Assembly (NCBI GenBank): GCA_963734625.1
Contig: CAVTHW010000014.1
Span: 186,001 to 250,000, forward strand
DNA from: CAVTHW01 sp963734625
GTDB taxonomy: Bacteria; Acidobacteriota; Terriglobia; Bryobacterales; Bryobacteraceae
Reading direction: 5' to 3'
DNA: 64,000 nucleotides
The notes under the pieces are model-generated. The model was not told the DNA's origin. It did no database searches and saw only the letters and a list, made by a program, of their open reading frames with translations. Below are positions 17,282 through 25,391 of this stretch, piece after piece. Both the position numbers and the translations under genes were made by a program. Within the stretch, counting starts at the first letter, position 1. Every line of letters starts with the position of its first letter.

Positions 17282-17873
17282 AGAGGTTTACCCACATATC
17301 GCGGGTACGCAGTCCCGGCACGGCCCCAATCGCTTCACCGTCGGTGTGTCCGCGGTAGACCTTGGCTGTGACGCCAACGCGGAAACGTTGAGATTCGTCC
17401 AGCGCCATGCTGGTGGCGGCCAGGCCGTAAGCCCCCCACCCGGTGCGAGCAGTGCAGTTCGGACACTCGAAGCGATAGTAAGAACTGGGCTGGCTAAGCC
17501 GCTCGGAATAGCGCAAGTAGACCCCGCCGCCGCCCACGGAGGCCTGCACCCGCCCTTCCTTGAAGGGCAGCACAACCCGCCCGCCGAAGGGCCACATGTA
17601 CTGGCGATCGCGAATCCGCAGGTAGCCCAGGTCCGTGGGAACAAACTCGCGCACGCCGGCGGCGCCGAAAAGGATATCCAGCCCGGTATCGGCCTGGAAG
17701 TTCCGCATGAACCGATACCCAAAGCCGACCGACAACCCGGGGCTGTTGGCGAACAGATTGCGGAGCTCGCCGCGGGGCAGGCCGGCGCCCGCGCCGAAGC
17801 TGAAGTTGTACTTTGGGAAGGAATCCTGCGCCGCCAGCGGTAGGACGGCCATCAAAAGCAACAGCGCCTTCAT
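17256..17873 (-). CDS. Outer-membrane beta-barrel protein
   Basis: A 205-residue exported protein. It has a short signal peptide ending LAAQD, then alternating strands (YNFSFGAGAGL, LSVGFGYRFM, ADTGLDILFGAAGV, RVQASVGGGGVYLRYS, RFRVGVTAKVYRG) and a C-terminal aromatic residue (LFADLSVGF) recognised by the barrel assembly machinery. A CxxC pair (ECPNCTA) may be a surface loop disulfide. It converges on the kinase operon with only 20 bases between them. No specific function can be assigned. Confidence 0.78.
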   Translation of the reverse strand: MKALLLLMAVLPLAAQDSFPKYNFSFGAGAGLPRGELRNLFANSPGLSVGFGYRFMRNFQADTGLDILFGAAGVREFVPTDLGYLRIRDRQYMWPFGGRVVLPFKEGRVQASVGGGGVYLRYSERLSQPSSYYRFECPNCTARTGWGAYGLAATSMALDESQRFRVGVTAKVYRGHTDGEAIGAVPGLRTRDMWVNLFADLSVGF

Positions 17874-17933
17874 ACTAACACTCCGATCTTAGGGGACGCG
17901 CCAGACCATGCGGGCGTTTCAGCGGCCGTGGCC

Positions 17934-18371
17934 CTAACTCGCCTTCTCCGCAGGCTTCATGCTGGCGCCCACCACGGCGATTATCGCGGCCAGGATCAGC
18001 AATAGAGCGGAAGTAAACCCTCCGGTCTTCGACAGGACGGCGGTAAACCCTCCGGACGTCGGCGTGTAGCCTTGCGGGCTCAAGAGGAAGTAGCGCGCGA
18101 CGAGCGCTAGAACCAGAACGCTCCAGGCGACATAGACCATCTGGAGTTTGCCGCGTACCGCCATCAGCAGCACGAGGGCGCCGACCACGGCCAGTCCGAT
18201 CAGGGCGGAGATCTTGACCGTCAGCGTCCAGGTCTGCCAGGGAAGCAGATAAAAGTTCACCGTCTGGGGACCGCTGACCATCATCAGGACAGCCATCGCC
18301 AAGCTGGCGACGACGAACGCCGCCTGAAAGAAATAAGAGTAAAGTCGAAGTAGCGAACGCACAATTGTCAC
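17934..18371 (-). CDS. Four-helix integral membrane protein of unknown function
   Basis: A 145-residue protein with four hydrophobic segments (FFQAAFVVASLAMAVLMM, VKISALIGLAVVGALVLLMA, VAWSVLVLALVARYFLL, ALLLILAAIIAVVGA). I start it at the GTG at 18371, which has GGAG 8 bases upstream, and not at 18497, where the extra N-terminus is basic and non-conserved in character. It ends KPAEKAS in the cytoplasm or periplasm. No family recognised. It shares strand with the barrel gene 60 bases downstream. Confidence 0.65.
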   Translation of the reverse strand: MTIVRSLLRLYSYFFQAAFVVASLAMAVLMMVSGPQTVNFYLLPWQTWTLTVKISALIGLAVVGALVLLMAVRGKLQMVYVAWSVLVLALVARYFLLSPQGYTPTSGGFTAVLSKTGGFTSALLLILAAIIAVVGASMKPAEKAS

Positions 18372-18487
18372 GGCTAATCTCCGGGATTCGATCCGCTCAA
18401 AAACGCAAGCAGCTATTCTATCACGGAGCGCGGCTACCGGTGGGCTGCCCGGCCGCCTTGGGTGTGCGACTCGCCGGCGTGTTTGTG

Positions 18488-18509
18488 GGGCAGCCATTTC
18501 TGGCTGCCG
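18488..18509 (+). repeat. Palindromic 22-bp direct repeat, left flank of insertion sequence
   Basis: Contains the hairpin GGCAGCCATTTCTGGCTGCC. An identical 22-bp copy in the same orientation stands at 20405-20426, immediately outside the other end of the insertion sequence. Same orientation (loop TTTC on the plus strand in both) argues for a target duplication and against a terminal inverted repeat. Confidence 0.85.
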
Positions 18510-18526
18510 CTGGAGTTTCTACATTT

Positions 18527-19906
18527 TCAGGCGGCTGCGGCGGCGACGAGCCGGCGATCCGAGGGTTGGAGGGCGTAGAGGGCCAGGATTTCCGGATGTT
18601 CGGACATTTCCTTGCGCAGCAGGGTGATCAGATCCAGGCAGGAGGGGCGTTTGGCATGCCGCCTCCACTTGGGCAACTGTGCGTAGACCTCTCCGCGCCC
18701 GGTTCCGAAGGCGATCAGCGACGCCAGCAGCAGGGCGCTGTAGGCGGCCACGACCAGCACGGGTTGTTTGGGCACGGCCTTCTCATTCCACAACTGCGCT
18801 TGCCCGATGCCGAGGGTGTCCTTCTCCTCGCGATGATTCACCTCGATTTGCCAGCGGTCGAAGTAGATCTGCAGTAACGCTTTGGCGGAGCTGGTCAGAT
18901 CGGTGGTGAGCAGGTAGGCGGGCCGCCGGTAGTACAGCCGGCCGCTCTTGCGCTTGCGGTAGGGGGTGGGTGCGACGACGAACAGCCGCAGCGGTCGCTG
19001 CCGGGCGCCGCCTTGCCAGTAGAGCGAACCGATCTCCTTGTAGCGAATCCGGCGCCACTTGCCCCCATAGAAGAGCTTGGTGGTCTGCCAGGGGATCGTT
19101 TCATCCTGGCGCACCTGTTCGGGGGTGAACTTGTCCGGAGCATAAAACCGCCGGGAAGGCTGCGGCGCGCGAAAGCACAGCACCGCGTCCTTGCGTGCGC
19201 GGGCAATGATCTCGGTGCGCTCGCGCGGGGAGGTAAAGACGGTTCGATTGCAGAAGCTGCCATCGGCGGCCAGCACCAGGAGCTTGTTCGCGGCGCCCGC
19301 CTGATCCAACATCTGCCTCAGTTGGCCCATCATCTGGCGGAAGCGCTGGGAGAGATTGTGTTGTTTGACCAAGTCCCGGTACCCCTGCCACTCTTCCAGC
19401 GGAGCGTTGCGCCGCGGGCGTTTCACGGCCGGCGCGTCTTGAAAGCGGATCGGCAGACCGCGGCTGCCGACGGGGGCGCGCCGGTGCAGCGGCAGCAGCA
19501 GCGAAGCCTGTAAGAAGCGCAGGCCCCGCATCAGGTTCCAATGAAACGGCGGCGAAAGTGGATCGAGCTGGTAGAAGGCCTGAGGGATGCACAGCCCCGT
19601 CTTGCGCAGCCGGGTGTCGTCCACCGCCACGCCGATCAGGCGGCCTGGACACCAGGCCAGGGCGCGCTCCAGGATGGGGACAAACAACTGCTGCGGGTCC
19701 CACGGACAGCGCGAGTGCAGAAAGTACTCGGCGCTCCAACTTCGTTGTTCACCCCCGTTGGTCCAGATGATGCGCGAGAGCGTGCGGCGGCCCAGACAAA
19801 CCAGCGAGGCCAAGGCCTGACGGGTGGCGCGGCGCGACGAGCGGAGTTGCGGGAACACGCTGCGCCAGTCGGCGGCGATCTCCAGGAAGTTCTCCAGCAG
19901 GGTCAT
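18527..19906 (-). CDS. DDE transposase (IS701/DDE_5-like)
   Basis: A 459-residue transposase. Probable catalytic acidic residues are in VAVDDTRLRKTG, VLAADGSF and EVNHREEKDTLGIGQAQLW, the order expected for a DDE/RNase H fold. C-terminal hydrophobic residues (VLVVAAYSALLLASLIAFG) and the final KEMSEHPEILALYAL are family-like. Its ATG overlaps the stop of the upstream gene (ATGA), so it is probably made by coupled translation. The stop codon overlaps the inner edge of the left terminal repeat, so almost no spare DNA remains. The family assignment is by eye; IS4-superfamily relatives are possible. Confidence 0.85.
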   Translation of the reverse strand: MTLLENFLEIAADWRSVFPQLRSSRRATRQALASLVCLGRRTLSRIIWTNGGEQRSWSAEYFLHSRCPWDPQQLFVPILERALAWCPGRLIGVAVDDTRLRKTGLCIPQAFYQLDPLSPPFHWNLMRGLRFLQASLLLPLHRRAPVGSRGLPIRFQDAPAVKRPRRNAPLEEWQGYRDLVKQHNLSQRFRQMMGQLRQMLDQAGAANKLLVLAADGSFCNRTVFTSPRERTEIIARARKDAVLCFRAPQPSRRFYAPDKFTPEQVRQDETIPWQTTKLFYGGKWRRIRYKEIGSLYWQGGARQRPLRLFVVAPTPYRKRKSGRLYYRRPAYLLTTDLTSSAKALLQIYFDRWQIEVNHREEKDTLGIGQAQLWNEKAVPKQPVLVVAAYSALLLASLIAFGTGRGEVYAQLPKWRRHAKRPSCLDLITLLRKEMSEHPEILALYALQPSDRRLVAAAAA

Positions 19907-20238
19907 CGGCCCTCCGGACGCAGGCCGAAGGTGTTCTTGGCGGTGCGCACAAAACGGTCCCCGCGGACCACCTTCTTGGCCAGCGAGGAGACCAGGCTTT
20001 CGCGGTCGACAGCGACACCGAAGCTGGTCTGAATGCGAGCCAGCAGTTCGGAGATGTGCAGGGGCTGGCGGGCCTTTCTGAGTAGGTCATATGCCATGTC
20101 AACCTGGGACATACTCTTTTTTCGGCGCGGCTGCGCTCCCCCGGGGGAACCTTGACGGAGGCGGCGGACAGCGCGAAGCTGAGCCTCCAGGGAAGCTTCA
20201 AAGGCACCTAGAACTACCTCTTTGAGATCCTCGTTCAT
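19903..20238 (-). CDS. HARE-HTH-like accessory protein of the insertion sequence
   Basis: A 111-residue protein with a charged N-terminal helical half and a C-terminal winged-helix-like half reading AYDLLRKARQPLHISELLARI then LVSSLAKKV and RFVRTAKNTFGL. This is the pattern of HARE-HTH domains, which are found in RNA polymerase delta and chromatin or restriction proteins. It is translationally coupled to the transposase, so it may be a DNA-binding transposition partner or a regulator. Such a gene is not a standard part of the insertion-sequence families I know. Confidence 0.7.
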   Translation of the reverse strand: MNEDLKEVVLGAFEASLEAQLRAVRRLRQGSPGGAQPRRKKSMSQVDMAYDLLRKARQPLHISELLARIQTSFGVAVDRESLVSSLAKKVVRGDRFVRTAKNTFGLRPEGR

Positions 20239-20404
20239 GGCGGACTCCTGAGCATAGGCTCAAGGGTAGGATCTCACATTTGCGTCGGTCTGTCAATACA
20301 ATAATGACAGAACAGACGCAAAAGCCGGCACGCGCAGTTTAAGATGTGAACCGACAAGGTCGGCAAGCACGAAACAGGACGCGTGAAAAATGTAGAAACT
20401 CCAG

Positions 20405-20426
20405 GGGCAGCCATTTCTGGCTGCCG
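20405..20426 (+). repeat. Palindromic 22-bp direct repeat, right flank of insertion sequence
   Basis: Identical to 18488-18509. It is followed at once by a second hairpin, CCGGGCTTCGGCCCGG, and then by a dispersed repeat at 20465-20499. Confidence 0.85.
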
Positions 20427-20464
20427 CCGGGCTTCGGCCCGGCGTCGGCGGCTGGGTGAAACCC

Positions 20465-20499
20465 TGACCCCACGTGGGCACTCTGTCTTTGCTGTTGAA
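20465..20499 (-). repeat. Dispersed 35-bp repeat, copy 1
   Basis: Its reverse complement matches 57890-57924 at 33 of 35 positions, sharing AGCAAAGACAGAGTGCCCA. It contains the near-palindrome CCCACGTGGG. Here it lies 60 bases outside the insertion sequence. Confidence 0.85.
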
Positions 20500-20531
20500 T
20501 CACGTCCGCGTTCACTCGATTGCAGTTCCGA

Positions 20532-20562
20532 TTGGCGGATGAGGGCCGTCGCGCTGTATACT
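20532..20562 (+). promoter_or_regulatory. Probable promoter giving a leaderless message
   Basis: TTGGCG at 20532 and a consensus-like TATACT at 20557-20562, spaced 19 bp. The GTG start of the next gene is at 20570, about where transcription should begin, and no ribosome site is visible, so the message may be leaderless. Confidence 0.45.
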
Positions 20563-20569
20563 ACCTAAA

Positions 20570-21445
20570 GTGCGGGTAGTCGCTTTACTTCTGGCGCTAG
20601 GGGTGTGCTGTCTCGCGGAGCCGGCCAAGGTCGACGTATCCGGACCGGCAGGGCAGGCTTTCGTCCGCTTGTACAACTTCGACTTCCGCGGCGCGCACGC
20701 CATTCTGGATGATCGGATTTCGCGCGAACCGCAGGATCCGCTCCCCTACGCGGTAAAGGCGGCGGCTCACCTGTACTCGGAGTTGGACCGGCTCAAAATC
20801 CTCCAAATGGATTTCTTCGAGGACAACGACAAGATTGCCGACCGGCGTCGATTGAAGCCGGACCCCGCCGCCCGCTCGGAGTTTCTGCGCCTGATTGACG
20901 AAGCCCGCAAACGCGCCGGCGCCCGGCTGTCGTCGCATCCCGGCGACCGTGAGGCGTTGTTCACCGTGTGCATGACAACCGGCCTGCGCACGGACTATGC
21001 CGGTCTGATCGAGAGGCGGCGCCTGGGCGTTCTCCCGCTGATGCAGGAGGATCGGGCTTGCGGGATCAAACTGCTCGCGCTCAACCCTCCCTTCTGGGAC
21101 GCTTATATGAGTTCGGGGTCGATCGAATACGTCGTCAGCAGTCTTCCGTTCTACATCCGCTGGTTCGTCCGTATCGATCAGGTTGAGGGCAGCACCCAAA
21201 AAGCTATCGAGGATCTGCGAATTGTAGCCGAGCGGGGAAAGTACTGCGGCCCGTTTGCCAGGATCCTGCTGTCGGTGATCTACTTGCGGGAGAAGCGGCC
21301 CTGGGAAGCGGAGACCATGCTGGCGGGCTTGGCAGCGGAGTTTCCAGAGAACGCGCTGATTCGAAGAGAATTGGCTCGCGCCGGCGAACTGGCGCGCCGG
21401 AGCGCCGCGGTAACCGGGTTGGCTTCGGAAAGGGCCGCGCGGTAA
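20570..21445 (+). CDS. Exported TPR-like helical protein of unknown function
   Basis: A 291-residue protein with a signal peptide (VVALLLALGVCCLAEPA; the Cys could be a lipobox variant but is not well placed). The mature part is helical with TPR-like pairs, such as FVRLYNFDFRGAHAILDDRI and EDPLPYAVKAAAHLY-type repeats, and near the end ILLSVIYLREKRPWEAETMLAGL. A conserved-looking core GYMSSGSIEYV-type segment (YMSSGSIEYVVSSLPFY) is unassigned. It stands 27 bases before the radical SAM gene on the same strand and may belong to that operon. The start is a GTG. Confidence 0.7.
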   Translation: MRVVALLLALGVCCLAEPAKVDVSGPAGQAFVRLYNFDFRGAHAILDDRISREPQDPLPYAVKAAAHLYSELDRLKILQMDFFEDNDKIADRRRLKPDPAARSEFLRLIDEARKRAGARLSSHPGDREALFTVCMTTGLRTDYAGLIERRRLGVLPLMQEDRACGIKLLALNPPFWDAYMSSGSIEYVVSSLPFYIRWFVRIDQVEGSTQKAIEDLRIVAERGKYCGPFARILLSVIYLREKRPWEAETMLAGLAAEFPENALIRRELARAGELARRSAAVTGLASERAAR

Positions 21446-21472
21446 TATACTTGGTCTGTTGGTATAGAGCAC

Positions 21473-22642
21473 ATGGATAGTCCCCTACAATCTTGGCAGC
21501 GAAGCGCGATTCGAAACAGCATGGAGCGCTACCGCCGCGCCCAGGAGGACTACTACGCAGGGGGCAAGGCGATTGTGGAGGTCGACGGCGGCTACAAAGC
21601 GTTCTCGCTGGTAAGCCCGCCCATGGGCGCGCCCGCGACGCGCAGGCGCATCCGGCAAATCATGGAAAACATGATGCAGAGCAGCCGGGCCGGCGCCACC
21701 GTGACCGCCCGGACGCCGCATGTAGCCACGATCGCGGTGACCTACAACTGCCAGTGCGATTGCGGCCACTGCTCGGCCGTGGACTATCAGCGGGAGACCG
21801 CCGCCAACGGCGGTTCGCTCAGTTTCGATGAACTCAAGAGCGCCATCGAGCAGACCGTCGATCTCGGAACGACCTGCGTAATTCTGACCGGAGGCGAACC
21901 GCTCCTGTTTCCGAAGATCTACGATCTGATTGGCGCGGTGGACCGCTCGCGAAGCGTCTGCACCCTTTTCAGCAACGGGGAGTTCCTCACCGAGCACACC
22001 GTGCCCCGGCTGAAGGAAGCGGGGCTGTACGGCGTGTTCGTGAGTCTGGACCATGCCGATCCCGCCCGCCACGACGAGAACCGCAAGCGGCCGGGACTCT
22101 TCGCGAAAACGGCACGCGGCCTGGATCTGTGCCGGAAAGCCGGCATCCTAACCGGCATCTCCACCTACGCGACCAGGGAGAAGATGCAGAACGGCGAGTT
22201 GGACGCGATGATGGACGTGGCGCGGGATCTCAACGTGCTCGAAGTCTTCCTCTTCGACGTGATTCCGACCGGCCGCCTGAGCGACCAGCGGCACTGCCTG
22301 CTGACCGACGAAGAGGCCGGGCAGATCATAGAATTTCGCAGACAGTACACGGAGAAGCCCGACTACCCCCGCATCGTCCACCAGACCATGTTCGCCAGCA
22401 TCGCGTATCCCTGCGTGGCGGAGGGCTGCCCGGCGGCCATGGTGCAGCTTCATCTGCGCGCCAACGGAGACGTATCGCCCTGCGACTTCACGCCGTACTC
22501 TTTCGGCAGCATCCGGCGCCAGACGCTGCGCGCGATATGGGACTCCATGGCGGCCAATCCCCTCTACGCGAAGCCTTCTGCGCGCTGCCGCCTTTCCAGC
22601 CCGGATTTCTGGGTTCAGCTCGACGCGCTCGCGGCCAAGTGA
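21473..22642 (+). CDS. Radical SAM protein with SPASM/Twitch-like C-terminus
   Basis: A 389-residue radical SAM enzyme. The cluster motif is C-x3-C-x2-C in YNCQCDCGHC near residue 90, followed by the SAM-binding ILTGGEPLL motif and a partial TIM-barrel pattern. The C-terminal part has Cys in YPCVAEGCP, then HLRANGDVSPCDFTPYSFGSI and a last Cys in SARCRL. This resembles the auxiliary-cluster region of SPASM/Twitch enzymes and includes the typical 'G.V.PC...GSI' phrase. Its stop overlaps the GTG of the reductase gene (GTGA). The substrate is unknown, and no precursor peptide is evident nearby. Confidence 0.88.
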   Translation: MDSPLQSWQRSAIRNSMERYRRAQEDYYAGGKAIVEVDGGYKAFSLVSPPMGAPATRRRIRQIMENMMQSSRAGATVTARTPHVATIAVTYNCQCDCGHCSAVDYQRETAANGGSLSFDELKSAIEQTVDLGTTCVILTGGEPLLFPKIYDLIGAVDRSRSVCTLFSNGEFLTEHTVPRLKEAGLYGVFVSLDHADPARHDENRKRPGLFAKTARGLDLCRKAGILTGISTYATREKMQNGELDAMMDVARDLNVLEVFLFDVIPTGRLSDQRHCLLTDEEAGQIIEFRRQYTEKPDYPRIVHQTMFASIAYPCVAEGCPAAMVQLHLRANGDVSPCDFTPYSFGSIRRQTLRAIWDSMAANPLYAKPSARCRLSSPDFWVQLDALAAK

Positions 22643-23805
22643 ACTCCACGCCACAGACGGGAACCGGCGAACGGATAGTGCTGACCGGCGCCACTGGATT
22701 CCTGGGACAGGAAATCGTTCGCATCCTGCTAAAGACCCGGCCCGAAGCGCGTCTGGCGCTCTTCATTCGTGACAGTGCTAAAGAGAGCGCGGCGCGGCGG
22801 CTCGATAAGCTGCTGGCGCACTGTTGCGCCGGGCAGGAGCAGACCGAAGCCCGCCGGCGCATAGAGGTCTTCACCGCCGACACCGCCGCCGAGCGCTGCG
22901 GTCTGAGCGAGCGGGACTGGGCGAGAGCGGCCGACGGCGCGACCCGCGTGATTCATTCCGCGGCCGCCGTGCGCTTCGACTCGAGCGCGGAGGAGGCGCG
23001 GCGCGCCAATGTGGGCGGAACCCGCCATTTGCTCGAACTGGGCCAGGAGGCCGCCCGCCGCGGGACTCTCCGCGGCTACCTCCACGTGAGCACGGCCTAT
23101 GTGGCCGGATGCCGGGAAGGCCTGGTGCGCGAGGACGAGTTGGACACCGGCCAGCGGTTCCGCAACTCTTACGAGCGCAGCAAATGTGAGGCCGAGGGCC
23201 TGGTTCGCGAGCGGGTGGGGGATCTGCCGGCCGTGATCGCGCGGCCAAGTATCGTTGTAGGCGACTCCCGCACCGGGGCCACCACCAGCTTCCACATGCT
23301 GTACTGGCCTTTGCGGGCCTATGTCCAAAACGGGTGGCGGCTGGTGCCGGGACGTCCCCAAACGCCGGTCGACATGGTTCCGGTGGATTTTGTGGCCGAG
23401 GCCGTCGCACACCTGGCATTCGCTCCCGAGGCGGTCGGGCGCTGCTTTCATCTCTGCGCCGGCCCGAAGCGCGCTACCACCATCGGGGAGATCGCTCACG
23501 CCGCGGCCCGTTACTTCAACGCGCCGCCGCCGCGGTTCATCAACCCCTCGCTATTCCTGGCCTTGCTGCGGCCGGTGCTGACGCTGGTCTTGTGGGGGCC
23601 GAAGCGCAGGATACTTCAAAAGGGGGGCTTCTATCGCCCCTACCTGGACATGCAACTGGAGTTCGACACGACGCAGGCCGACGCTCTGCTCGCGCCGGCG
23701 GGCATCCAGCCGCCCCAAGCGATGGAGTACCTGGAGCGGCTGTTCGCCTACTGTGTCGCCTCCGACTGGGGACGCCGTCCGGCAGCCCCGGCGACGATGC
23801 CATGA
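22639..23805 (+). CDS. Thioester reductase-like SDR (NAD-binding 4 family)
   Basis: A 388-residue extended SDR of the fatty acyl-CoA/thioester reductase type. The N-terminal Rossmann motif is LTGATGFLGQEIVR, the active-site pair is in STAYVAG with YERSK (Tyr and Lys), and the substrate region contains ARPSIVVGDS and VDMVPVDFVAEAVAHLA. Such enzymes reduce activated acyl groups to aldehyde or alcohol. The acyl ligase that follows overlaps it by ATGA, so ligase and reductase could form a split carboxylate reductase. It starts at a GTG overlapping the radical SAM stop. No membrane anchor is obvious beyond a hydrophobic run near residues 295-315. Confidence 0.87.
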   Translation: MNSTPQTGTGERIVLTGATGFLGQEIVRILLKTRPEARLALFIRDSAKESAARRLDKLLAHCCAGQEQTEARRRIEVFTADTAAERCGLSERDWARAADGATRVIHSAAAVRFDSSAEEARRANVGGTRHLLELGQEAARRGTLRGYLHVSTAYVAGCREGLVREDELDTGQRFRNSYERSKCEAEGLVRERVGDLPAVIARPSIVVGDSRTGATTSFHMLYWPLRAYVQNGWRLVPGRPQTPVDMVPVDFVAEAVAHLAFAPEAVGRCFHLCAGPKRATTIGEIAHAAARYFNAPPPRFINPSLFLALLRPVLTLVLWGPKRRILQKGGFYRPYLDMQLEFDTTQADALLAPAGIQPPQAMEYLERLFAYCVASDWGRRPAAPATMP

Positions 23806-25373
23806 TCCGCCGGCTGCGCCTCATACGCGATCGCAGCCTCACGCTGTCCACGCTTCTCGACGAGCTGCTGCCGGTCACGGGCGACCGCCTGGTGAGCCGT
23901 GAATTGGAAGTCTCAAGCTCCGGCGCCTTCGACGAGAGGGATCTGCGATTCCCGGAACTGCACCGCGAGGTCAGCGCCATGGGCCGCTTCCTGGTGGAAG
24001 AGGGCGGCCTGGAGCGCGGCGGCCGCGTGGCCATCTGGAAGGCCAATGACGCGCGCTGCTTCCGATGGTTCCTGGCGGCGATCCGGGCGGGCGGCGTGGC
24101 GGTCCCCTTGAATCCGCTGCTGCCGCTGGCGGAGGTGCAAGCCATCCTGGCGCGCTGCGGGGCTTCGGTTCTGGTCACGGACGCCGCCCGGATCGAGGGG
24201 CTCGGCGCGCTTCCGGTGAAACGCTGCGTGCTCGGCGAAGGAGAGCCGCTGGCCGGTTTCCCGCGCTTCACGCCGGATTGGCTGGGCGCTCCGCTGACTG
24301 CGCCCGTCCGAGTGGACCCGTCGGAGACCGTGGCCGTGTTCCACTCCTCCGGTACGGAGGGCTCGCCCAAGCTCGCGACGCTTTCGAGCCGCGCGCTGCT
24401 GGCGGGACGGGCGGTGGCTTTGGTTGCGGCGCCGCTGGCCGGATTGGGTACGATGGCCTTGATGGCGCTGCCCTGGGCGCACATCATGGCCGTGAGCACG
24501 GCGATCTACGGGCTGCTCGCGGGAATTCCCGCGTGTCTGCTGCGGCGCTTCGACGTCGAAGCCGCTATCGCCGCCATCGAGCGCAACCGGGTGACGACGG
24601 TGGTGGGAGTGCCCGCCATGTTCATCCGCCTGGTGAATGCCGCGCCCTCGCCCCAATCGCTCGCGAGCGTCCGGCTGTGGGTCTCGGCCAGCGATCATCT
24701 TCCCGGAGCGTATCGCCGGCGCCTGCTCGAGTACGGCGCCCTGGCCGGCGGACATGGGCGCTTCAGAATCGGGCCGCTGTTCGTCAACGCGTATGGCATG
24801 GTCGAGATCGGCGGGGTCGCGATGTTCGGCCTGGACGCGCCTTTTCTGCCGGGTGACGGCGAATTGTGTCTGCCGGTCCCGCCGTTTCGGATCCGCGTGA
24901 TGGATGGCGAATGCCAGGTCCGCGGCCCGGGGGTGACGGGGCGGTATTGGGGCGACTCGCGGGCCGACTCGGAACTGCTGGCCCCCGGCGGGTGGCTGCG
25001 CACGGGCGACCTGGCCGTACGCAACCGCCTGGGATTTGTGCGGCTGACCGGCCGGGCCAAGGACGTCATCAAGTGCGGCGGATATTCCATCTTCGCCAGC
25101 GAGGTGGAGGAAGTTCTCGCGACTCACCCCGCGGTGGCGCGCGCCGCGGTGATCGGCGTGCCGCACCCCGACAAGGGCGAGGTTCCGGTGGCTATCGTGG
25201 AGTTGCGGGCGGGGACCGAGGCGTTCGAAGAGGAATTATTGATCTGGTGCCGCCAGCGCCTGGCCGCCTATAAGGTCCCCCGCAAAGTCCACCTCGCCGC
25301 ACCCGGCTCGCTTCCCCAGGGCGCCACCGAGAAGATTCTCAAGCGGCAGTTGCGGGAACAGTACGGCAAGTAA
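23802..25373 (+). CDS. Class I adenylate-forming acyl ligase
   Basis: A 523-residue AMP-forming ligase. Motifs visible are the phosphate loop VFHSSGTEGSPKLA, the FVNAYGMVEIGG segment (A5-like), the WLRTGDLAV Asp motif, the hinge LTGRAKDVIKCGGYSIFASEVEEVL and the C-terminal catalytic Lys region GATEKILKRQL. It should activate a carboxylic acid as an acyl-AMP, then a thioester. No carrier protein gene is adjacent, so CoA is the likelier acceptor. It is the last gene of the coupled radical SAM - reductase - ligase operon. Confidence 0.9.
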   Translation: MIRRLRLIRDRSLTLSTLLDELLPVTGDRLVSRELEVSSSGAFDERDLRFPELHREVSAMGRFLVEEGGLERGGRVAIWKANDARCFRWFLAAIRAGGVAVPLNPLLPLAEVQAILARCGASVLVTDAARIEGLGALPVKRCVLGEGEPLAGFPRFTPDWLGAPLTAPVRVDPSETVAVFHSSGTEGSPKLATLSSRALLAGRAVALVAAPLAGLGTMALMALPWAHIMAVSTAIYGLLAGIPACLLRRFDVEAAIAAIERNRVTTVVGVPAMFIRLVNAAPSPQSLASVRLWVSASDHLPGAYRRRLLEYGALAGGHGRFRIGPLFVNAYGMVEIGGVAMFGLDAPFLPGDGELCLPVPPFRIRVMDGECQVRGPGVTGRYWGDSRADSELLAPGGWLRTGDLAVRNRLGFVRLTGRAKDVIKCGGYSIFASEVEEVLATHPAVARAAVIGVPHPDKGEVPVAIVELRAGTEAFEEELLIWCRQRLAAYKVPRKVHLAAPGSLPQGATEKILKRQLREQYGK

Positions 25374-25391
25374 TTCAGCTCCGCGAGTGGA

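Larger units (their letters stand above)
18510..20404 (-). mobile_element. Two-gene insertion sequence (IS701/DDE_5-like)
   Basis: The element is 1895 bp, bounded by an 18-bp inverted repeat CTGGAGTTTCTACATTTT (18510-18527, and its complement at 20387-20404). It carries a DDE transposase and a small HARE-HTH-like gene upstream, both on the minus strand. Outside each end stands the same 22-bp hairpin sequence. The terminal repeats are perfect over 18 bp, so insertion may be recent. Confidence 0.85.

Noticed and set aside
20405..20440. Palindrome right of the insertion sequence as a rho-independent terminator
   Set aside because: The hairpins are strong but no T-run follows on either strand, and the same sequence exists left of the element as a direct repeat.
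21473..22642. Radical SAM protein as the missing member of the AmmeMemoRadiSam set
   Set aside because: It sits in its own coupled operon 17 kb away with a ligase and reductase, and has a SPASM/Twitch-like tail; no evidence links it to the Memo-AMMECR1 gene.
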